A stretch of 64,000 bases of DNA, taken from positions 1 through 64,000 of the forward strand of contig JASJCT010000035.1 in NCBI GenBank assembly GCA_030065855.1. Reading direction: 5' to 3'. This document shows, piece after piece, positions 15,696-24,442 of this stretch (its first letter is position 1; each line of letters opens with the position of its first letter). The position numbers were made by a program, and so were the translations under genes. Origin of the DNA: Myxococcota bacterium (lineage in GTDB: Bacteria; Myxococcota_A; Polyangia; JAAYKL01). A model generated the notes under the pieces. It did not search any database. It saw nothing but the letters and a program-made list of their open reading frames with translations, and was not told where the DNA came from.

Positions 15696-17111
15696 ATGGC
15701 CAAGACAGCGGCACTTCAGAGAGTTAAAATAGTGGCCACCCTTGGGCCGGCCAGCAGCGACCGCTATGTTATCCGTCGGATGATTGAGGCAGGCATGGAC
15801 GTGGTTCGACTCAACTTCTCCCACAGCAACCGTGAAGAACGCCGTCGCCTGTTCAAGTTGGTAAGAGAAGAGGCGAGAGATGCCAATTCTATTGTGGCGG
15901 TGCTCGCCGATCTCGGCGGTCCAAAGATACGCACGGGCAGGATTGACGGAGGCGCGGTAAAGCTCCGAGCAGGTCAGAAAATCACGATCACCGCAGAGGA
16001 TGTGGTCGGTGATGCCAATCGCATCTCAACCTCCCACAAAGCGCTCTACTGCGATGTGAGATCAGGAGACCGGATCCTGATCGACGACGGGATGATCGAA
16101 CTTACGGTACACAAAGTGGAACATAAACTCGTGTATTGCACTGTATCTCTCGGCGGCGTGCTCAGGGATAAAAAGGGCATGAACATCCCTGGATCGCCCT
16201 TATCGGTACCTGCGCTGACTGAGAAGGACAGACAGGATATCGCGTTCGCGCGGGATCTCGGCGTGGACTATTTCGCTTTGTCGTTTGTGCGCACCGCAGG
16301 CGATTTGTTGGAAGCCAAGAAACTGGCTGGTGAAATCCCCGTGATCGCCAAAATAGAAAAGCCGCAGGCCGTGGCCAATCTAGATCAAATCATCTCGGCA
16401 TCAGACGGCCTGATGGTGGCCCGGGGGGACCTGGGCGTAGAAGCAGGCGCCGAGAAAGTGCCGCTCCTTCAAAAGAGAATTATACGCGACGCCGCTGCTC
16501 ATGGGCGGCCGGTGATCGTTGCGACTCAGATGCTGGAGTCGATGATACAGCATCCCAAGCCAACGCGGGCTGAAGTATCGGACGTGGCCAATGCGGTCCT
16601 GGACGGCGCAGACGCGGTCATGCTTTCCGGAGAAAGTGCTGTCGGTAGGTTTCCGGTCGAAGCGGTGGCAGAGATGGCGACCGTACTAAAAGAAGTAGAG
16701 GGAAGCGAGATCTTCAGGCACATGCCCGAGCCGGTCAAGTTGAAGGGACAGAGCTTCTCCAATGCTGTCGCTCGCGCTGCGGTCACCGCTTCGGTCGACC
16801 TAGATCTCAAGGCCATCGCTGTCTATACCGAAAGTGGTCGATCTGCGTCGTTGGTGGCCGCCTGTCGCCCTCGATCTTCCATTGTCGCCTTTTCCCGCCA
16901 CGATTCAGTACTCCGACGGCTTGCCTTGAGATGGGGAGTTGTCCCGCTTCACGGTGAATGGGCTGAGGACGGAAAGGCCGCTTTAGAACAGGCGAAGCAT
17001 CTGCTTTTGGAACGCGGTCTAGCGCGAGAGGGAGACAGTATTGCCGTGACTTACGGCGAAAAGGTATCAGCTGGATTCACAGATACACTTAAGCTCGACA
17101 AGATCGAATAG
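15696..17111 (+). CDS. pyk: Pyruvate kinase
   Basis: Transfers phosphate from phosphoenolpyruvate to ADP, the last glycolytic step. 471 aa, normal for bacterial enzymes. Visible motifs: KIVATLGPASSDR at the N-terminus, MDVVRLNFSHSN, the B domain at about 70-165, the active-site IAKIEKPQAVANLDQII with catalytic Lys, DGLMVARGDLGVE, and GRPVIVATQMLESM. The C-terminal regulatory domain is complete (SIAVTYGEKVSAGFTDTLKLDKIE). GGAG precedes the ATG at 15696. It converges with the GNAT gene, and its terminator overlaps that gene's 3' end. A housekeeping gene within a stress locus suggests a second, condition-specific isozyme (inference). Confidence 0.95.
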   Translation: MAKTAALQRVKIVATLGPASSDRYVIRRMIEAGMDVVRLNFSHSNREERRRLFKLVREEARDANSIVAVLADLGGPKIRTGRIDGGAVKLRAGQKITITAEDVVGDANRISTSHKALYCDVRSGDRILIDDGMIELTVHKVEHKLVYCTVSLGGVLRDKKGMNIPGSPLSVPALTEKDRQDIAFARDLGVDYFALSFVRTAGDLLEAKKLAGEIPVIAKIEKPQAVANLDQIISASDGLMVARGDLGVEAGAEKVPLLQKRIIRDAAAHGRPVIVATQMLESMIQHPKPTRAEVSDVANAVLDGADAVMLSGESAVGRFPVEAVAEMATVLKEVEGSEIFRHMPEPVKLKGQSFSNAVARAAVTASVDLDLKAIAVYTESGRSASLVAACRPRSSIVAFSRHDSVLRRLALRWGVVPLHGEWAEDGKAALEQAKHLLLERGLAREGDSIAVTYGEKVSAGFTDTLKLDKIE

Positions 17112-17126
17112 CAATGGGGAGAGAGC

Positions 17127-17879
17127 TCACTCCACGCCGACCGAAATCGGCCTCTTTTTTTCCGCCAGGTGTTTGAGCAATCGGCGTCCCAAACCTATGG
17201 AAACGGTTTTGCGCGCTGCATGGGAAAGAAGTCTTCCCATGTCGCTCTTTCGCAGAGCGTTGACGCGGGCTTTTTTTAGAGCGGCCTGAGGAATTTCAAA
17301 CTCAACTTCCATTACGCCGTTGATTGGCTGCGCAAACCAGAAATCAGAACTTACCTCACTTAAGACGCTCTTCATCCGGTCGTTATCCGCGAGGATCTCA
17401 CAGCGAAAACGCTTTATCCCCCTTTCCAGGGCTGCTCCGGACAGGCGATGAAGGAGCAGCGTGCCCAGCCCTTTGCCCTGAAAGTCGTCCACAACGGCGA
17501 TCGCCGGCTCGGCCACTTCCGGCTCTCCCTTGACGCGAATGAACCGCGCAACGCCCAGACCGTCCTCGTTTCCATCTTCTCTCTTCATTACCGCACCAAT
17601 GGCGACATGGTCGATGCCGTCGATCTCGGTCAACCGGCGAAGCTCCTCATCAGAAAGGCGCAGCTTGGATGCAAAAAATCTGAAGTAGCGAGATTCAGGG
17701 GAGAGGCGTTCGAACCCCCGGCGCAACAGATCCTTATCCGAGGGGCAAACCGTTCTCAACGAGACGGACGTCCCGTCGTCGAGAAAAACTTCCTCAAGGT
17801 AAGAGCCTGTAAACCAGAGTTCTGAACTTGCCACGTTGGTCCTTTCAATTTCAGCCGATTCAGTTCGAAATATTCCCAT
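17127..17879 (-). CDS. GNAT-family N-acetyltransferase
   Basis: A 250-aa protein with an acetyl-CoA-binding GNAT core at about 40-175: VSLRTVCPSDKDLLRRGFERLSPESRYFRFF, HVAIGAVMK, then AIAVVDDFQGKGLGTLLLHRLSGAALERGI, where Q-G-K-G-L-G is the acetyl-CoA pyrophosphate loop. The opening resembles the C-terminal GNAT of the ADP-forming ligase at 41960-44632 (LSPESRYFRFF against RPEDRRLRFFSR). The C-terminal 60 residues are basic. The ATG at 17879 lies only about 4 bases after the predicted sigma-54 start. A GTG at 17834 with AAAGGA 5 bases upstream is an alternative start. Substrate unknown; protein lysine acetylation is possible. Confidence 0.82.
   Translation of the reverse strand: MGIFRTESAEIERTNVASSELWFTGSYLEEVFLDDGTSVSLRTVCPSDKDLLRRGFERLSPESRYFRFFASKLRLSDEELRRLTEIDGIDHVAIGAVMKREDGNEDGLGVARFIRVKGEPEVAEPAIAVVDDFQGKGLGTLLLHRLSGAALERGIKRFRCEILADNDRMKSVLSEVSSDFWFAQPINGVMEVEFEIPQAALKKARVNALRKSDMGRLLSHAARKTVSIGLGRRLLKHLAEKKRPISVGVE
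17136..17161 (+). terminator. Rho-independent terminator of pyk inside the convergent GNAT gene
   Basis: GCCGA (17136-17140) and TCGGC (17147-17151) form a 5-bp stem with a 6-base loop, followed by CTC and seven T. It begins 24 bases after the pyk stop and lies in the last codons of the convergent GNAT gene, where it encodes part of the Lys/Arg-rich tail. Confidence 0.7.
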
Positions 17880-17893
17880 CTCAACATATATTT

Positions 17894-17909
17894 TGCAAAT
17901 ATTGAGCCA
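17894..17909 (-). promoter_or_regulatory. Sigma-54-like promoter of the GNAT gene
   Basis: Minus strand reads TGGCTCAATATTTGCA: TGGC at -24, TTGCA at -12, GG-N10-GC. Predicted start near 17883, so the ATG at 17879 would be almost leaderless. The GG is 72 bases from the 32-bp element at 17981. Confidence 0.7.
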
Positions 17910-17980
17910 TTTTCAAGCAGGCACTAACTTTTCGTCCAAGATTCAGGCATTAAAATATGATGGCAATCTCAGCCTGCCCT

Positions 17981-18012
17981 GTGGCAAATCGACACAGGTG
18001 GCAGATAGCCAC
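17981..18012. promoter_or_regulatory. 32-bp tandem-palindrome element, site C (GNAT)
   Basis: Half-sites in order: GTGGC, 5 bases, GACAC, AG, GTGGC, 5 bases, GCCAC. The second palindrome is perfect. It stands between the GNAT promoter and the ompA-like remnant, the same neighbourhood as site D at 27251. Confidence 0.8.
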
Positions 18013-18041
18013 ACTACAATATCCCACTTGGATCGCTTATC

Positions 18042-18367
18042 CTATGAGTTGCGAGGCATTTCGTTGATTATCAGTACTTCGATACGGCGATTCTTCTCAC
18101 GGCCTTCTTTGGTACTGTTAGAAGCCACCGGCGCGATTTCTCCCATGCCCTTGGATTGGACGCGTTTAAGGTCAATCTTTCCAAGTTTCCCTTGGAGTCC
18201 GTGTGCCCCGCCACGAGAACCGCTTCCAGGTATTGGATGACTGTAGCGATCTCGCCGTCCATGTTGGTATGCACATCCAGACTCGAGAACTTGAGCACAT
18301 TTAGGCCCAAGCAGCTCAATTCAGCGTCGCGACGTTTCATTCCTTGTTGGACTGTTGTCGAGGTCAT
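18042..18367 (-). pseudogene. Decayed OmpA-like C-terminal domain (paralogue of 27375-28901)
   Basis: In one frame the remnant reads VIQYLEAVLVAGHTDSKG, matching FPKATVLVTGHTDSKG of the intact gene. About 24 codons are then missing and the frame shifts. The continuing frame reads KIDLKRVQSKGMGEIAPVA then EGREKNRRIEVLIINE and stops at 18044-18042, nearly identical to the intact C-terminus. The N-terminal three quarters of the gene, including the lipoprotein signal, are absent. The block downstream of its stop carries element site C, as the intact gene carries site D. Confidence 0.85.
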
Positions 18368-18403
18368 GATATGAGAAAAAAAAGATTATTCAAGGAGCGA
18401 AAA

Positions 18404-19765
18404 ATGAGGTGTTTGATCATAGGAGGCGACGCGGCCGGGATGACAGCAGCGAGCCAGATTAGGCGACGGCACTCGGATTGGGAGGTCGTAGTCCTGGAAA
18501 AGGGATTGGTGACTTCTTATGCGGCGTGCGGGATACCGTATTTCATCGCCGGTGATGTGTCGAAGATCGACGACCTTGTTATCGTTACACCCGAGGAGTT
18601 CAGAGAAAAACGCGGCATCGATGTAAAAATCGGTTGGGAGGCCACCGGCCTGGATCCGGCCAAGCGAAGCGTCATTGCCCGGGATGGAAACAGCGAGCAC
18701 ACACTGACATATGATCGGCTTCTACTCGCCACCGGCGCGGAGCCGATCGTACCGGCATGGCCCGGGATCGACCTGGAGGGCGTGGTCTCCATTAGAAATC
18801 TTAAGGATGCCGAGCGCGTCATGACCCTGGTGCAAAAAAGTGCGAAACGAGCGGTCATTGTCGGAGCGGGATACGTCGGCTTGGAGATGGCCGAGGCGTT
18901 CAGTCGTCGGGGTCTGGAAGTTACGGTTGTCGAAAAACAAGATGGGGTGATGGGTGGCATTGAGCAGCGGATTACCGAGCTCGTCGAAAATGAGCTTAGT
19001 GAACATGATGCGAGCCTCAAGCTGTCGACAACTGTTCAGGGATTCGAAGGCACCGGCGACCTCCTGAAGTCCGTAGTCACTGACAAAGGCCGAATCGACG
19101 CGGACATTGCCATTGTATCGCTCGGCGTACAACCGAATTCAGAGTTAGCTCGCAATGCCGGAATAGATATCGGCGAGACCGGCGCGATCCGGGTAGACGA
19201 TCACCAGCGAACCAGCGCGGATGATGTTTATGCCGCCGGAGACTGTGCCGAGTCGTGGCATCGAGTGCTTGCGCGCCCGGTATATGTTCCACTGGCGCTT
19301 GGCGCCAATCGCCAGGGCCGCATTGCCGGCGTCAATATGGCCGACGGCGATGAGCGATTTTCGGGCATCGTAGGCAGCGCGATCACGCGTGTCTTTGGCC
19401 TGGCCGTAGGTCGAACCGGCATCGATGAACGAACCGCCGAAAGAGCCGGCATTCCGATTCGAGCTATTGAAGCGACTGCGCCCAGCCGTGCCCACTACAT
19501 GCCCGACCACGGCGAGGTCTGGGTAAAGCTCCTCTTCCGGACGGACAATGAATGCGTCGTTGGCGCAATGCTTGCCGGGCGCGACACCTGCCTGGGCAAA
19601 CGATGCGACATCGTGGCCACGGCGATCACTGCCGGGATGACCGTTTCGGACATGGCGGCTCTGGATCTTTCCTATGCGCCACCCTTTTCGCCGGTCTGGG
19701 ACCCGGTACTTCAAGCGGCCGGCAAAGCGCACTTTGCCCTGGCTGATGACAAGTCCGGCAACTAA
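18404..19765 (+). CDS. CoA-disulfide reductase / NADH oxidase-like flavoprotein
   Basis: A 453-aa FAD- and NAD(P)H-dependent oxidoreductase from the ATG at 18404 (AAGGAG 6 bases upstream; the open frame extends to 18344 without homology). FAD-binding LIIGGDAAGMTAASQIRR at the N-terminus, a single redox Cys42 in SYAACGIPYFIAGDV as in CoA-disulfide reductases and Nox enzymes, the NAD(P) motif VIVGAGYVGLEMAEAF at about 160, and the second FAD motif VYAAGDCAES. LGANRQGRIAG corresponds to the A-N-K-Q-G-R signature of this group. It lacks a fused rhodanese domain. It would keep CoA or another low-molecular thiol reduced, or use oxygen. 25 bases before an M48 peptidase gene, probably one operon. Confidence 0.88.
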   Translation: MRCLIIGGDAAGMTAASQIRRRHSDWEVVVLEKGLVTSYAACGIPYFIAGDVSKIDDLVIVTPEEFREKRGIDVKIGWEATGLDPAKRSVIARDGNSEHTLTYDRLLLATGAEPIVPAWPGIDLEGVVSIRNLKDAERVMTLVQKSAKRAVIVGAGYVGLEMAEAFSRRGLEVTVVEKQDGVMGGIEQRITELVENELSEHDASLKLSTTVQGFEGTGDLLKSVVTDKGRIDADIAIVSLGVQPNSELARNAGIDIGETGAIRVDDHQRTSADDVYAAGDCAESWHRVLARPVYVPLALGANRQGRIAGVNMADGDERFSGIVGSAITRVFGLAVGRTGIDERTAERAGIPIRAIEATAPSRAHYMPDHGEVWVKLLFRTDNECVVGAMLAGRDTCLGKRCDIVATAITAGMTVSDMAALDLSYAPPFSPVWDPVLQAAGKAHFALADDKSGN

Positions 19766-19790
19766 TAAAGCGATAGAAAGGAAAAGGAAA

Positions 19791-21137
19791 ATGGACAACA
19801 AGTGGGACGCATATCGTTACGGCGGTGACGCTACAGATGTGAACTCCTTGTTCGAGCTCTATCGGATTAACGATTATCTCGATGCCTTCGACGAAAACCG
19901 TAGGCGCCACGATCGCGGTATTCGAGAGCAGCTGCTTCAACACGGCATCCGCCTAAACGAGCGACTGTCACCGCGGATCTACAATCTGTTTCGAGAGGTG
20001 AGTGAGAACCTCGAATTTCAAAGTGAGGCCGAGGTATTTTGCATGCCTGACCAAAATATCAACGCGTTTGCTGTGTTGGATCTCCGGGAAGAACAAACCC
20101 ACTCGCTTATCGGCGTAACAGCCGGCGCCCTCGAGCGTCTGGAGGACGGGGAGCTCAAGTCGATCCTTGGCCACGAGCTGGGTCATTTCTTATTCGGACA
20201 CAATCGGCTCAACGCCCTTTTGTCAATGGATCCCAGCAATCGCTCCATGACCGTGCTACCGCCGTTCGGAGAGAGCCTGTTTTTGCGCTGGCGCAAAAAG
20301 GCCGAGATCAGCTGCGACCGCATCGGGCTTGTTGCCTGTCGCGATTTCTACGCCTCCGCCCGATCCTTGCTCAAGGCGACATTCGGGCTCAGCGAGAAGA
20401 ACCTCAACCTGGATATCGACGCGCTCGTCTCACAGATCGACGAAATCAAAAGCAGCCCGGAGTTGATCGAGTCGGTGTTCGCTTCCCATCCCATCCTGCC
20501 CATTCGACTCAAGGCACTCGAGCTGTTCGCCCGATCCAAGCTGGCCAAAGGCTGCGGTTGTCCCATTCCAGGCGACCCTGTGGACAACACCCAAATCGAA
20601 AAAGAAGTGGACGAGCTCATCAACCTCACCCAACGACATCCGGTCAAGCCCCTCTCCGTAGCGATGATGCGTGCTATCGCCCTCGGCGGCGCGCTGGTAA
20701 TGGGCGCAGACATGAACATCTCCGACGATGAGGTCAAGCTTCTGGTCCAGATTCTGCATGGCCTCTTCACGGACGAACCTGAAAAAGTCATCGTTACGGA
20801 CCGACAAAAGATATTGGATGAGCTGCCCCAGGTCTGCGAAGCCATCAAAAAGGAGGGGAGCGATCAGGACAAGATGTTCGTGCTCTCCCGCCTGGCGGAG
20901 ATCGCCTATGCCGACGGCGCCCTGATGGACGCCGAGGGCAAGATTATTCTTCAAGTGGCCGAAATGTTGGCTTTTCCATCGGATCGCGCGTACGGGATCA
21001 TCGTCGGGGCGGCTCAGGCAGGGGCCTTCCGGACCGACGTGATGCTCACTCGCATCGCCACCGAGCTCAGAAGATCGTTCGCCGGGGGCTGGACTAGCAC
21101 GGAAGCGGTCCCCCCTGGTCGCAACATTACCAAGTAG
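19791..21137 (+). CDS. M48-family metallopeptidase with C-terminal TerB-like domain
   Basis: A 448-aa soluble protein started at the ATG at 19791 (AAAAGGAAA upstream). The zinc-binding motif HELGH is at 128-132, and Glu172 in the KKAEISCDRIGL segment is the likely third ligand. Upstream, MPDQNINAFAVLD is the typical M48 strand. Unlike HtpX there are no transmembrane segments. From about residue 265 a helical region with MGADMNISDDEVKLLVQIL and LAEIAYADGALMDAEGKIIL shows the acidic repeats of TerB/tellurite-resistance-like domains. The combination is known in uncharacterised bacterial stress proteins. It lies in the same direction as the flavoprotein gene. Substrate unknown. Confidence 0.83.
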   Translation: MDNKWDAYRYGGDATDVNSLFELYRINDYLDAFDENRRRHDRGIREQLLQHGIRLNERLSPRIYNLFREVSENLEFQSEAEVFCMPDQNINAFAVLDLREEQTHSLIGVTAGALERLEDGELKSILGHELGHFLFGHNRLNALLSMDPSNRSMTVLPPFGESLFLRWRKKAEISCDRIGLVACRDFYASARSLLKATFGLSEKNLNLDIDALVSQIDEIKSSPELIESVFASHPILPIRLKALELFARSKLAKGCGCPIPGDPVDNTQIEKEVDELINLTQRHPVKPLSVAMMRAIALGGALVMGADMNISDDEVKLLVQILHGLFTDEPEKVIVTDRQKILDELPQVCEAIKKEGSDQDKMFVLSRLAEIAYADGALMDAEGKIILQVAEMLAFPSDRAYGIIVGAAQAGAFRTDVMLTRIATELRRSFAGGWTSTEAVPPGRNITK

Positions 21138-21152
21138 GTTGCAGCTTAAATA

Positions 21153-21338
21153 AAGGACAACCAGACCCACGAGGGCGTACCCGCATTTATCCACTGCGGT
21201 CCATTCGCAAACATTGCCCATGGTTCCAACTGGGTGCTGGCCAAGCGTATGGGCCAGGCCCACGCAGACTACTGTGTCACCGAAGCTGGGTTCGGTTTTG
21301 ATCTCGGCGGGGAAAATTTATTCGATATCACCTGCCGA
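21153..21338 (+). pseudogene. fhs: Fragment of formate-tetrahydrofolate ligase gene
   Basis: The translated frame reads [20 protein letters not shown], then [15 protein letters not shown], then [22 protein letters not shown], which matches the central part of formate-tetrahydrofolate ligase ([10 protein letters not shown] and the VTEAGFGADLGAEKFFDI region). About 62 codons remain out of about 550. There is no start before it (a stop at 21147) and the homology ends near CR at 21338. It is a relic of an insertion or deletion event. The rest of the 21138-21432 gap shows nothing else recognisable. Confidence 0.85.
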
Positions 21339-21432
21339 GCCGGTAGTTATGCACCTGAGCACGGAAAATTTGTCGGGGTTTCTGGAGTGCCACGGCAGGC
21401 GCATAACCGCTGCTAGCGAACGAGGGTTCACA

Positions 21433-22422
21433 TCACTGATCGAAAAAATCTCCAGAGTCTTTTACTCGTTTCGATTTCTTGAATGTGGCCACGTGAATCA
21501 TGGCATCTCCCCGGTTGACCAGGGGTATCTTGCTCAGGCCGATGATAACGCCCGGTTCCTTTGTTCGAACGTCGTGCGGGTCGTGGCCAAAGGGATTGCT
21601 GATGGTTGCAAGCAGCGCACCAGCCTCCACGTGTTCGCCGATTTTCTTGGAGAGCCTAAATGAGCCGCTGTGGGGCGCTCGAACCCAGTAGCTGCTCTGC
21701 GCGATCTGTATAGCTGGTGCTGATTTTGGTCTTTGGGTCCTCGATCTGGGCAACATGCCGATCTCCCGCATGACCGATAGGCATCCGCTGAGGCCCACCT
21801 CAATGATTTCCTCTTCGAACCGCAACGCCTGCCCCCCTTCGTACAGGAGTGTCACCACTTTTTTCTTGCGGGCGGATTCTCTCAACGAGCCGTCTCTTAT
21901 CCGGGAGTGGATGACAACCGGCGCGCCGAAGCACTCGGCAAGCGCTTTTGTTTGCGGATCATCCAAGCTGGCCCTGATTTGCGGCAGATTGTACCGGTGG
22001 ATGGCCCCGGTGTGCAGATCAATGCCATGGGTGCACTTGTTGACTATCTCTCTGGTAAAAATACTGGCTAATCGCGATCCCAGCGAACCCTGTTGATGGC
22101 CGGGAAAACACCGATTTAGATCCCGTCGGTCGGGCAAATACCTGGATCTGTTATTAAAACCGAACACATTGACAATCGGGACGACGATCAGCGTCCCTTT
22201 TAATCGGTTCAAGATAGGCCGCTTCAAGAGGCGCTTGATGATGGCCAACCCATTGATCTCATCGCCGTGAATGGCAGCGCTGATAAAGAGCACTGGCCCT
22301 TCCTTTTTCCCGCAAATGACTTCGATGGGAATAGTCAGCTGGGTATAGTCGTACAATGAGGCCACTTCGAGCTGGAACCGTTTCCTCTCCCCGACCTGGA
22401 TGATCTCCTTGCCGATTTTCAA
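21433..22422 (-). CDS. Succinylglutamate desuccinylase/aspartoacylase-family zinc hydrolase
   Basis: A 329-aa M14-like metalloprotein. Zinc ligands His52 and Glu55 in SAAIHGDEINGL and His137 in HGIDLHTGA; the substrate-binding Arg region is YLPDRRDLNRCFPG. The C-terminal domain from about 235 is a beta-barrel of the AstE/AspA type. The start is a TTG at 22422 that overlaps the stop of the upstream zinc-protease pseudogene (TTTGA), so translational coupling is expected. In other proteobacteria this gene accompanies rimK and an ATP-dependent zinc protease (DUF785/RimB). Here rimK is missing and the protease is broken, so the module may be degenerating. Confidence 0.85.
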   Translation of the reverse strand: MKIGKEIIQVGERKRFQLEVASLYDYTQLTIPIEVICGKKEGPVLFISAAIHGDEINGLAIIKRLLKRPILNRLKGTLIVVPIVNVFGFNNRSRYLPDRRDLNRCFPGHQQGSLGSRLASIFTREIVNKCTHGIDLHTGAIHRYNLPQIRASLDDPQTKALAECFGAPVVIHSRIRDGSLRESARKKKVVTLLYEGGQALRFEEEIIEVGLSGCLSVMREIGMLPRSRTQRPKSAPAIQIAQSSYWVRAPHSGSFRLSKKIGEHVEAGALLATISNPFGHDPHDVRTKEPGVIIGLSKIPLVNRGDAMIHVATFKKSKRVKDSGDFFDQ

Positions 22423-22877
22423 ACCAACATTTTTCGGTTCAACTCTTTTTCCCCGTAATAGGATTTTCCAGCATCCACCAAGAACCGCGTCTTGATACCC
22501 GTCCTTCCGAGCAACATACGAAACCCCATCTCATCCCTGTTGGAGAGGGTCAGCTCGATCGGCCACCGCTCGCCCAAAAGCGCCACTTCGGTTTCGATGA
22601 CTGGGCGGCGTTCAAGCTGTCCGTTGGAGCTCCTTACATTACGAAATTCAATGACCTCGGCGCGGCATTCAGTTGTGTTCCGAGCGTATTTTGTTCAGGA
22701 GAAACTTTGAACGTGACGACCTCGATGTTGCCTTCTTAAAAAGAATTCCACACCAAAAGCGTGTATCGACGATGACCGGGCTCCAGTATCCACTTTCGCC
22801 TTTATACGCTCAATTCCCAGCCCGGGCAACGAGACCCACTCTCTCCAGCCGATGATTTTCAATTCCTTTGATTTCAT
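22419..22877 (-). pseudogene. ATP-dependent zinc protease (DUF785/RimB-like), frameshifted
   Basis: The first frame gives [20 protein letters not shown] then [20 protein letters not shown], a clear retropepsin-like DUF785 start with the D-T-G-A motif. The frame then slips near 22735, and a second shift occurs near 22680. The remaining frame reads ECRAEVIEFRNVRSSNGQLE, then RRPVIETEVALLGERWPIEL, then TLSNRDEMGFRMLLGRTGIK, ending at the TGA at 22421. All parts of the family are present, so the gene was lost recently, or two sequencing errors are involved. It lies 8 bases downstream of the lipase gene. Confidence 0.88.
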
Positions 22878-22885
22878 TGCCTTCT

Positions 22886-24049
22886 CTAGTCGCGGCTGTT
22901 GCTCACTGTATCGACCGATCTCTCGGATTTCGACGACTCTACAATTGCGCCGCCAATCTTTTCCCAGACGTTAGCAAATCGCTCCTCATCAAAACCAGAT
23001 CCAGAAGGCAGCCAATCGCTTCTCGATTTTCCACCAGCGCCGGTGAATTGACCCACAATATCCAAATGGTCCGCGATGACCACATCCAGTAGCTCTCCTG
23101 AAACTTGACTCATTGTCGGAACAATGCCGTCATTGGTTTCTGAGGTAAACTCAAACGGTAACTCAGAGGCAATCTCGTCTGCAATCTTTTCTGCCATGCT
23201 GGGATAGGGATATTGTCTGTGCTCCCTAGCCGTGAGCTTATAGAGTAACGTATAAAGAAACGTCATCGCAGCCAACTCAACTGACTTGAAAGTCCGCCAT
23301 TGGAGTGGTTGAGGAGGTGCAGTTGCCGCGATCACACACCGATATGAAACATTAGGCCTATGGTTTACCGCTGCATTGAAAATGTGCATTCCTTCAGGTG
23401 TGAGTTGAATAATTGCTCCCTGGTCCCTTGCTATCTCCTTTAGAAACTCCCATATCGGATCATTGGGATCGAGGGTCAGCCTTCGCAACACGCGGTCGGA
23501 AAGCTCATCGAGAAAGGTCTTATCCATTCCCAGGAAGTCATCTGCTTTGGCAACGGCACTTACCAATCTCGACGCTAGGAAGAGGGTCCTTCGACCTCGT
23601 TCGGTGGTGGCCATCAGGGTGAGCAACTGGAGGATGTTACGTCCCTGGAGTGAAGTGAAGAAGCCGGCAAGAGGTGTGCCGTAATGGGGGGTCGTAACGG
23701 TCGTAACAGACCTTGTCTTCAAGCCTATTTTCTCCTCGACTCTGCTTTCTCGCAGTCGCACACCGGGTGTCACCAAGAGCCTAACGTTGAGCCCTCCCGT
23801 GGAATGCCCGACAAAGTGAACCTCCTCTGCTTCGAGGCCGCCACTGTCAATGACCTCCTGTATCAATCGGTCGGCTTGGTTCTTGATCGAACCGGTCGGT
23901 TGCGTGCGGCATTCGATGATTCTCGCGTCGAACCCCCGCGATTTGAAGGCAGACGCGAGCTTTGGCGACACTCCGTGAAAATAATTCAGCGAACCCAGGC
24001 GAACAAAGCCGAAAAAACCCGGCACTAGGTATACATACACACCGGACAT
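22886..24049 (-). CDS. Alpha/beta-hydrolase (lipase/esterase-like) linked to the pha operon
   Basis: A 387-aa protein without a signal peptide. The N-terminus [15 protein letters not shown] carries the oxyanion-hole strand, and the nucleophile elbow is [14 protein letters not shown] with Ser83. A later [15 protein letters not shown] is typical of triacylglycerol lipases, and [14 protein letters not shown] probably contains the acid residue Asp, with the catalytic His in [10 protein letters not shown]. It follows the phasin gene by 86 bases on the same strand. An intracellular PHA or acyl-ester hydrolase is plausible from context, but the sequence is closer to general lipases than to known PhaZ families. 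Confidence 0.78.
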   Translation of the reverse strand: MSGVYVYLVPGFFGFVRLGSLNYFHGVSPKLASAFKSRGFDARIIECRTQPTGSIKNQADRLIQEVIDSGGLEAEEVHFVGHSTGGLNVRLLVTPGVRLRESRVEEKIGLKTRSVTTVTTPHYGTPLAGFFTSLQGRNILQLLTLMATTERGRRTLFLASRLVSAVAKADDFLGMDKTFLDELSDRVLRRLTLDPNDPIWEFLKEIARDQGAIIQLTPEGMHIFNAAVNHRPNVSYRCVIAATAPPQPLQWRTFKSVELAAMTFLYTLLYKLTAREHRQYPYPSMAEKIADEIASELPFEFTSETNDGIVPTMSQVSGELLDVVIADHLDIVGQFTGAGGKSRSDWLPSGSGFDEERFANVWEKIGGAIVESSKSERSVDTVSNSRD

Positions 24050-24135
24050 GACCTTTATAAAATCATAGAATTAAAAAAAAGTCGCCCCAGATTCAAAATC
24101 CCTGTTGCGAGAGATGAAACCTCTGATATTGCGTG

Positions 24136-24414
24136 CTATCTCGACTTTTCCGAGGCCCTGGACACCTGCTGTTCCAGATTGTCGAGGCCATCTTCGACGG
24201 CCTTCATGTAGGCTTCGCGTGCCTTCTTTACGCTGGTCATCCACGTATCGAAAGACTTACGCGTCTCGACCTGAACTGTATTCATGCTGTCGATAGCAAA
24301 AGAGATAGTCTTTTCCGCCTGTGCTTGAAATGTGTCCATCGCCTGTACGCCCGTGTCAAAGGAAACTCGGGCCATACTCAACATGTTTTGGATGAGTTGC
24401 TGTTGATCAAACAT
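24136..24414 (-). CDS. Phasin-like protein of the pha operon
   Basis: A 92-aa helical protein (FDQQQLIQNMLSMARVSFDTGVQAMDTFQ... MTSVKKAREAYMKAVEDGLDNLEQQ) with the phasin pattern of F, T and Q-rich amphipathic helix. It parallels the 100-aa phasin at 11764-12066 (MARFSIETSVRNLE against MARVSFDTGVQAMD; YVESLENGLE against YMKAVEDGLD). It would coat polyhydroxyalkanoate granules and control their number and size. It lies 28 bases after the hydratase gene. Confidence 0.78.
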   Translation of the reverse strand: MFDQQQLIQNMLSMARVSFDTGVQAMDTFQAQAEKTISFAIDSMNTVQVETRKSFDTWMTSVKKAREAYMKAVEDGLDNLEQQVSRASEKSR

Positions 24415-24442
24415 CTTTTTCTCCTTTTTTTTAGGGTACTGA

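Noticed and set aside
18071-18367. 98-codon open frame as a real gene
   Set aside because: Half matches the ompA-like domain and the other half is its out-of-frame continuation, so it is a remnant.
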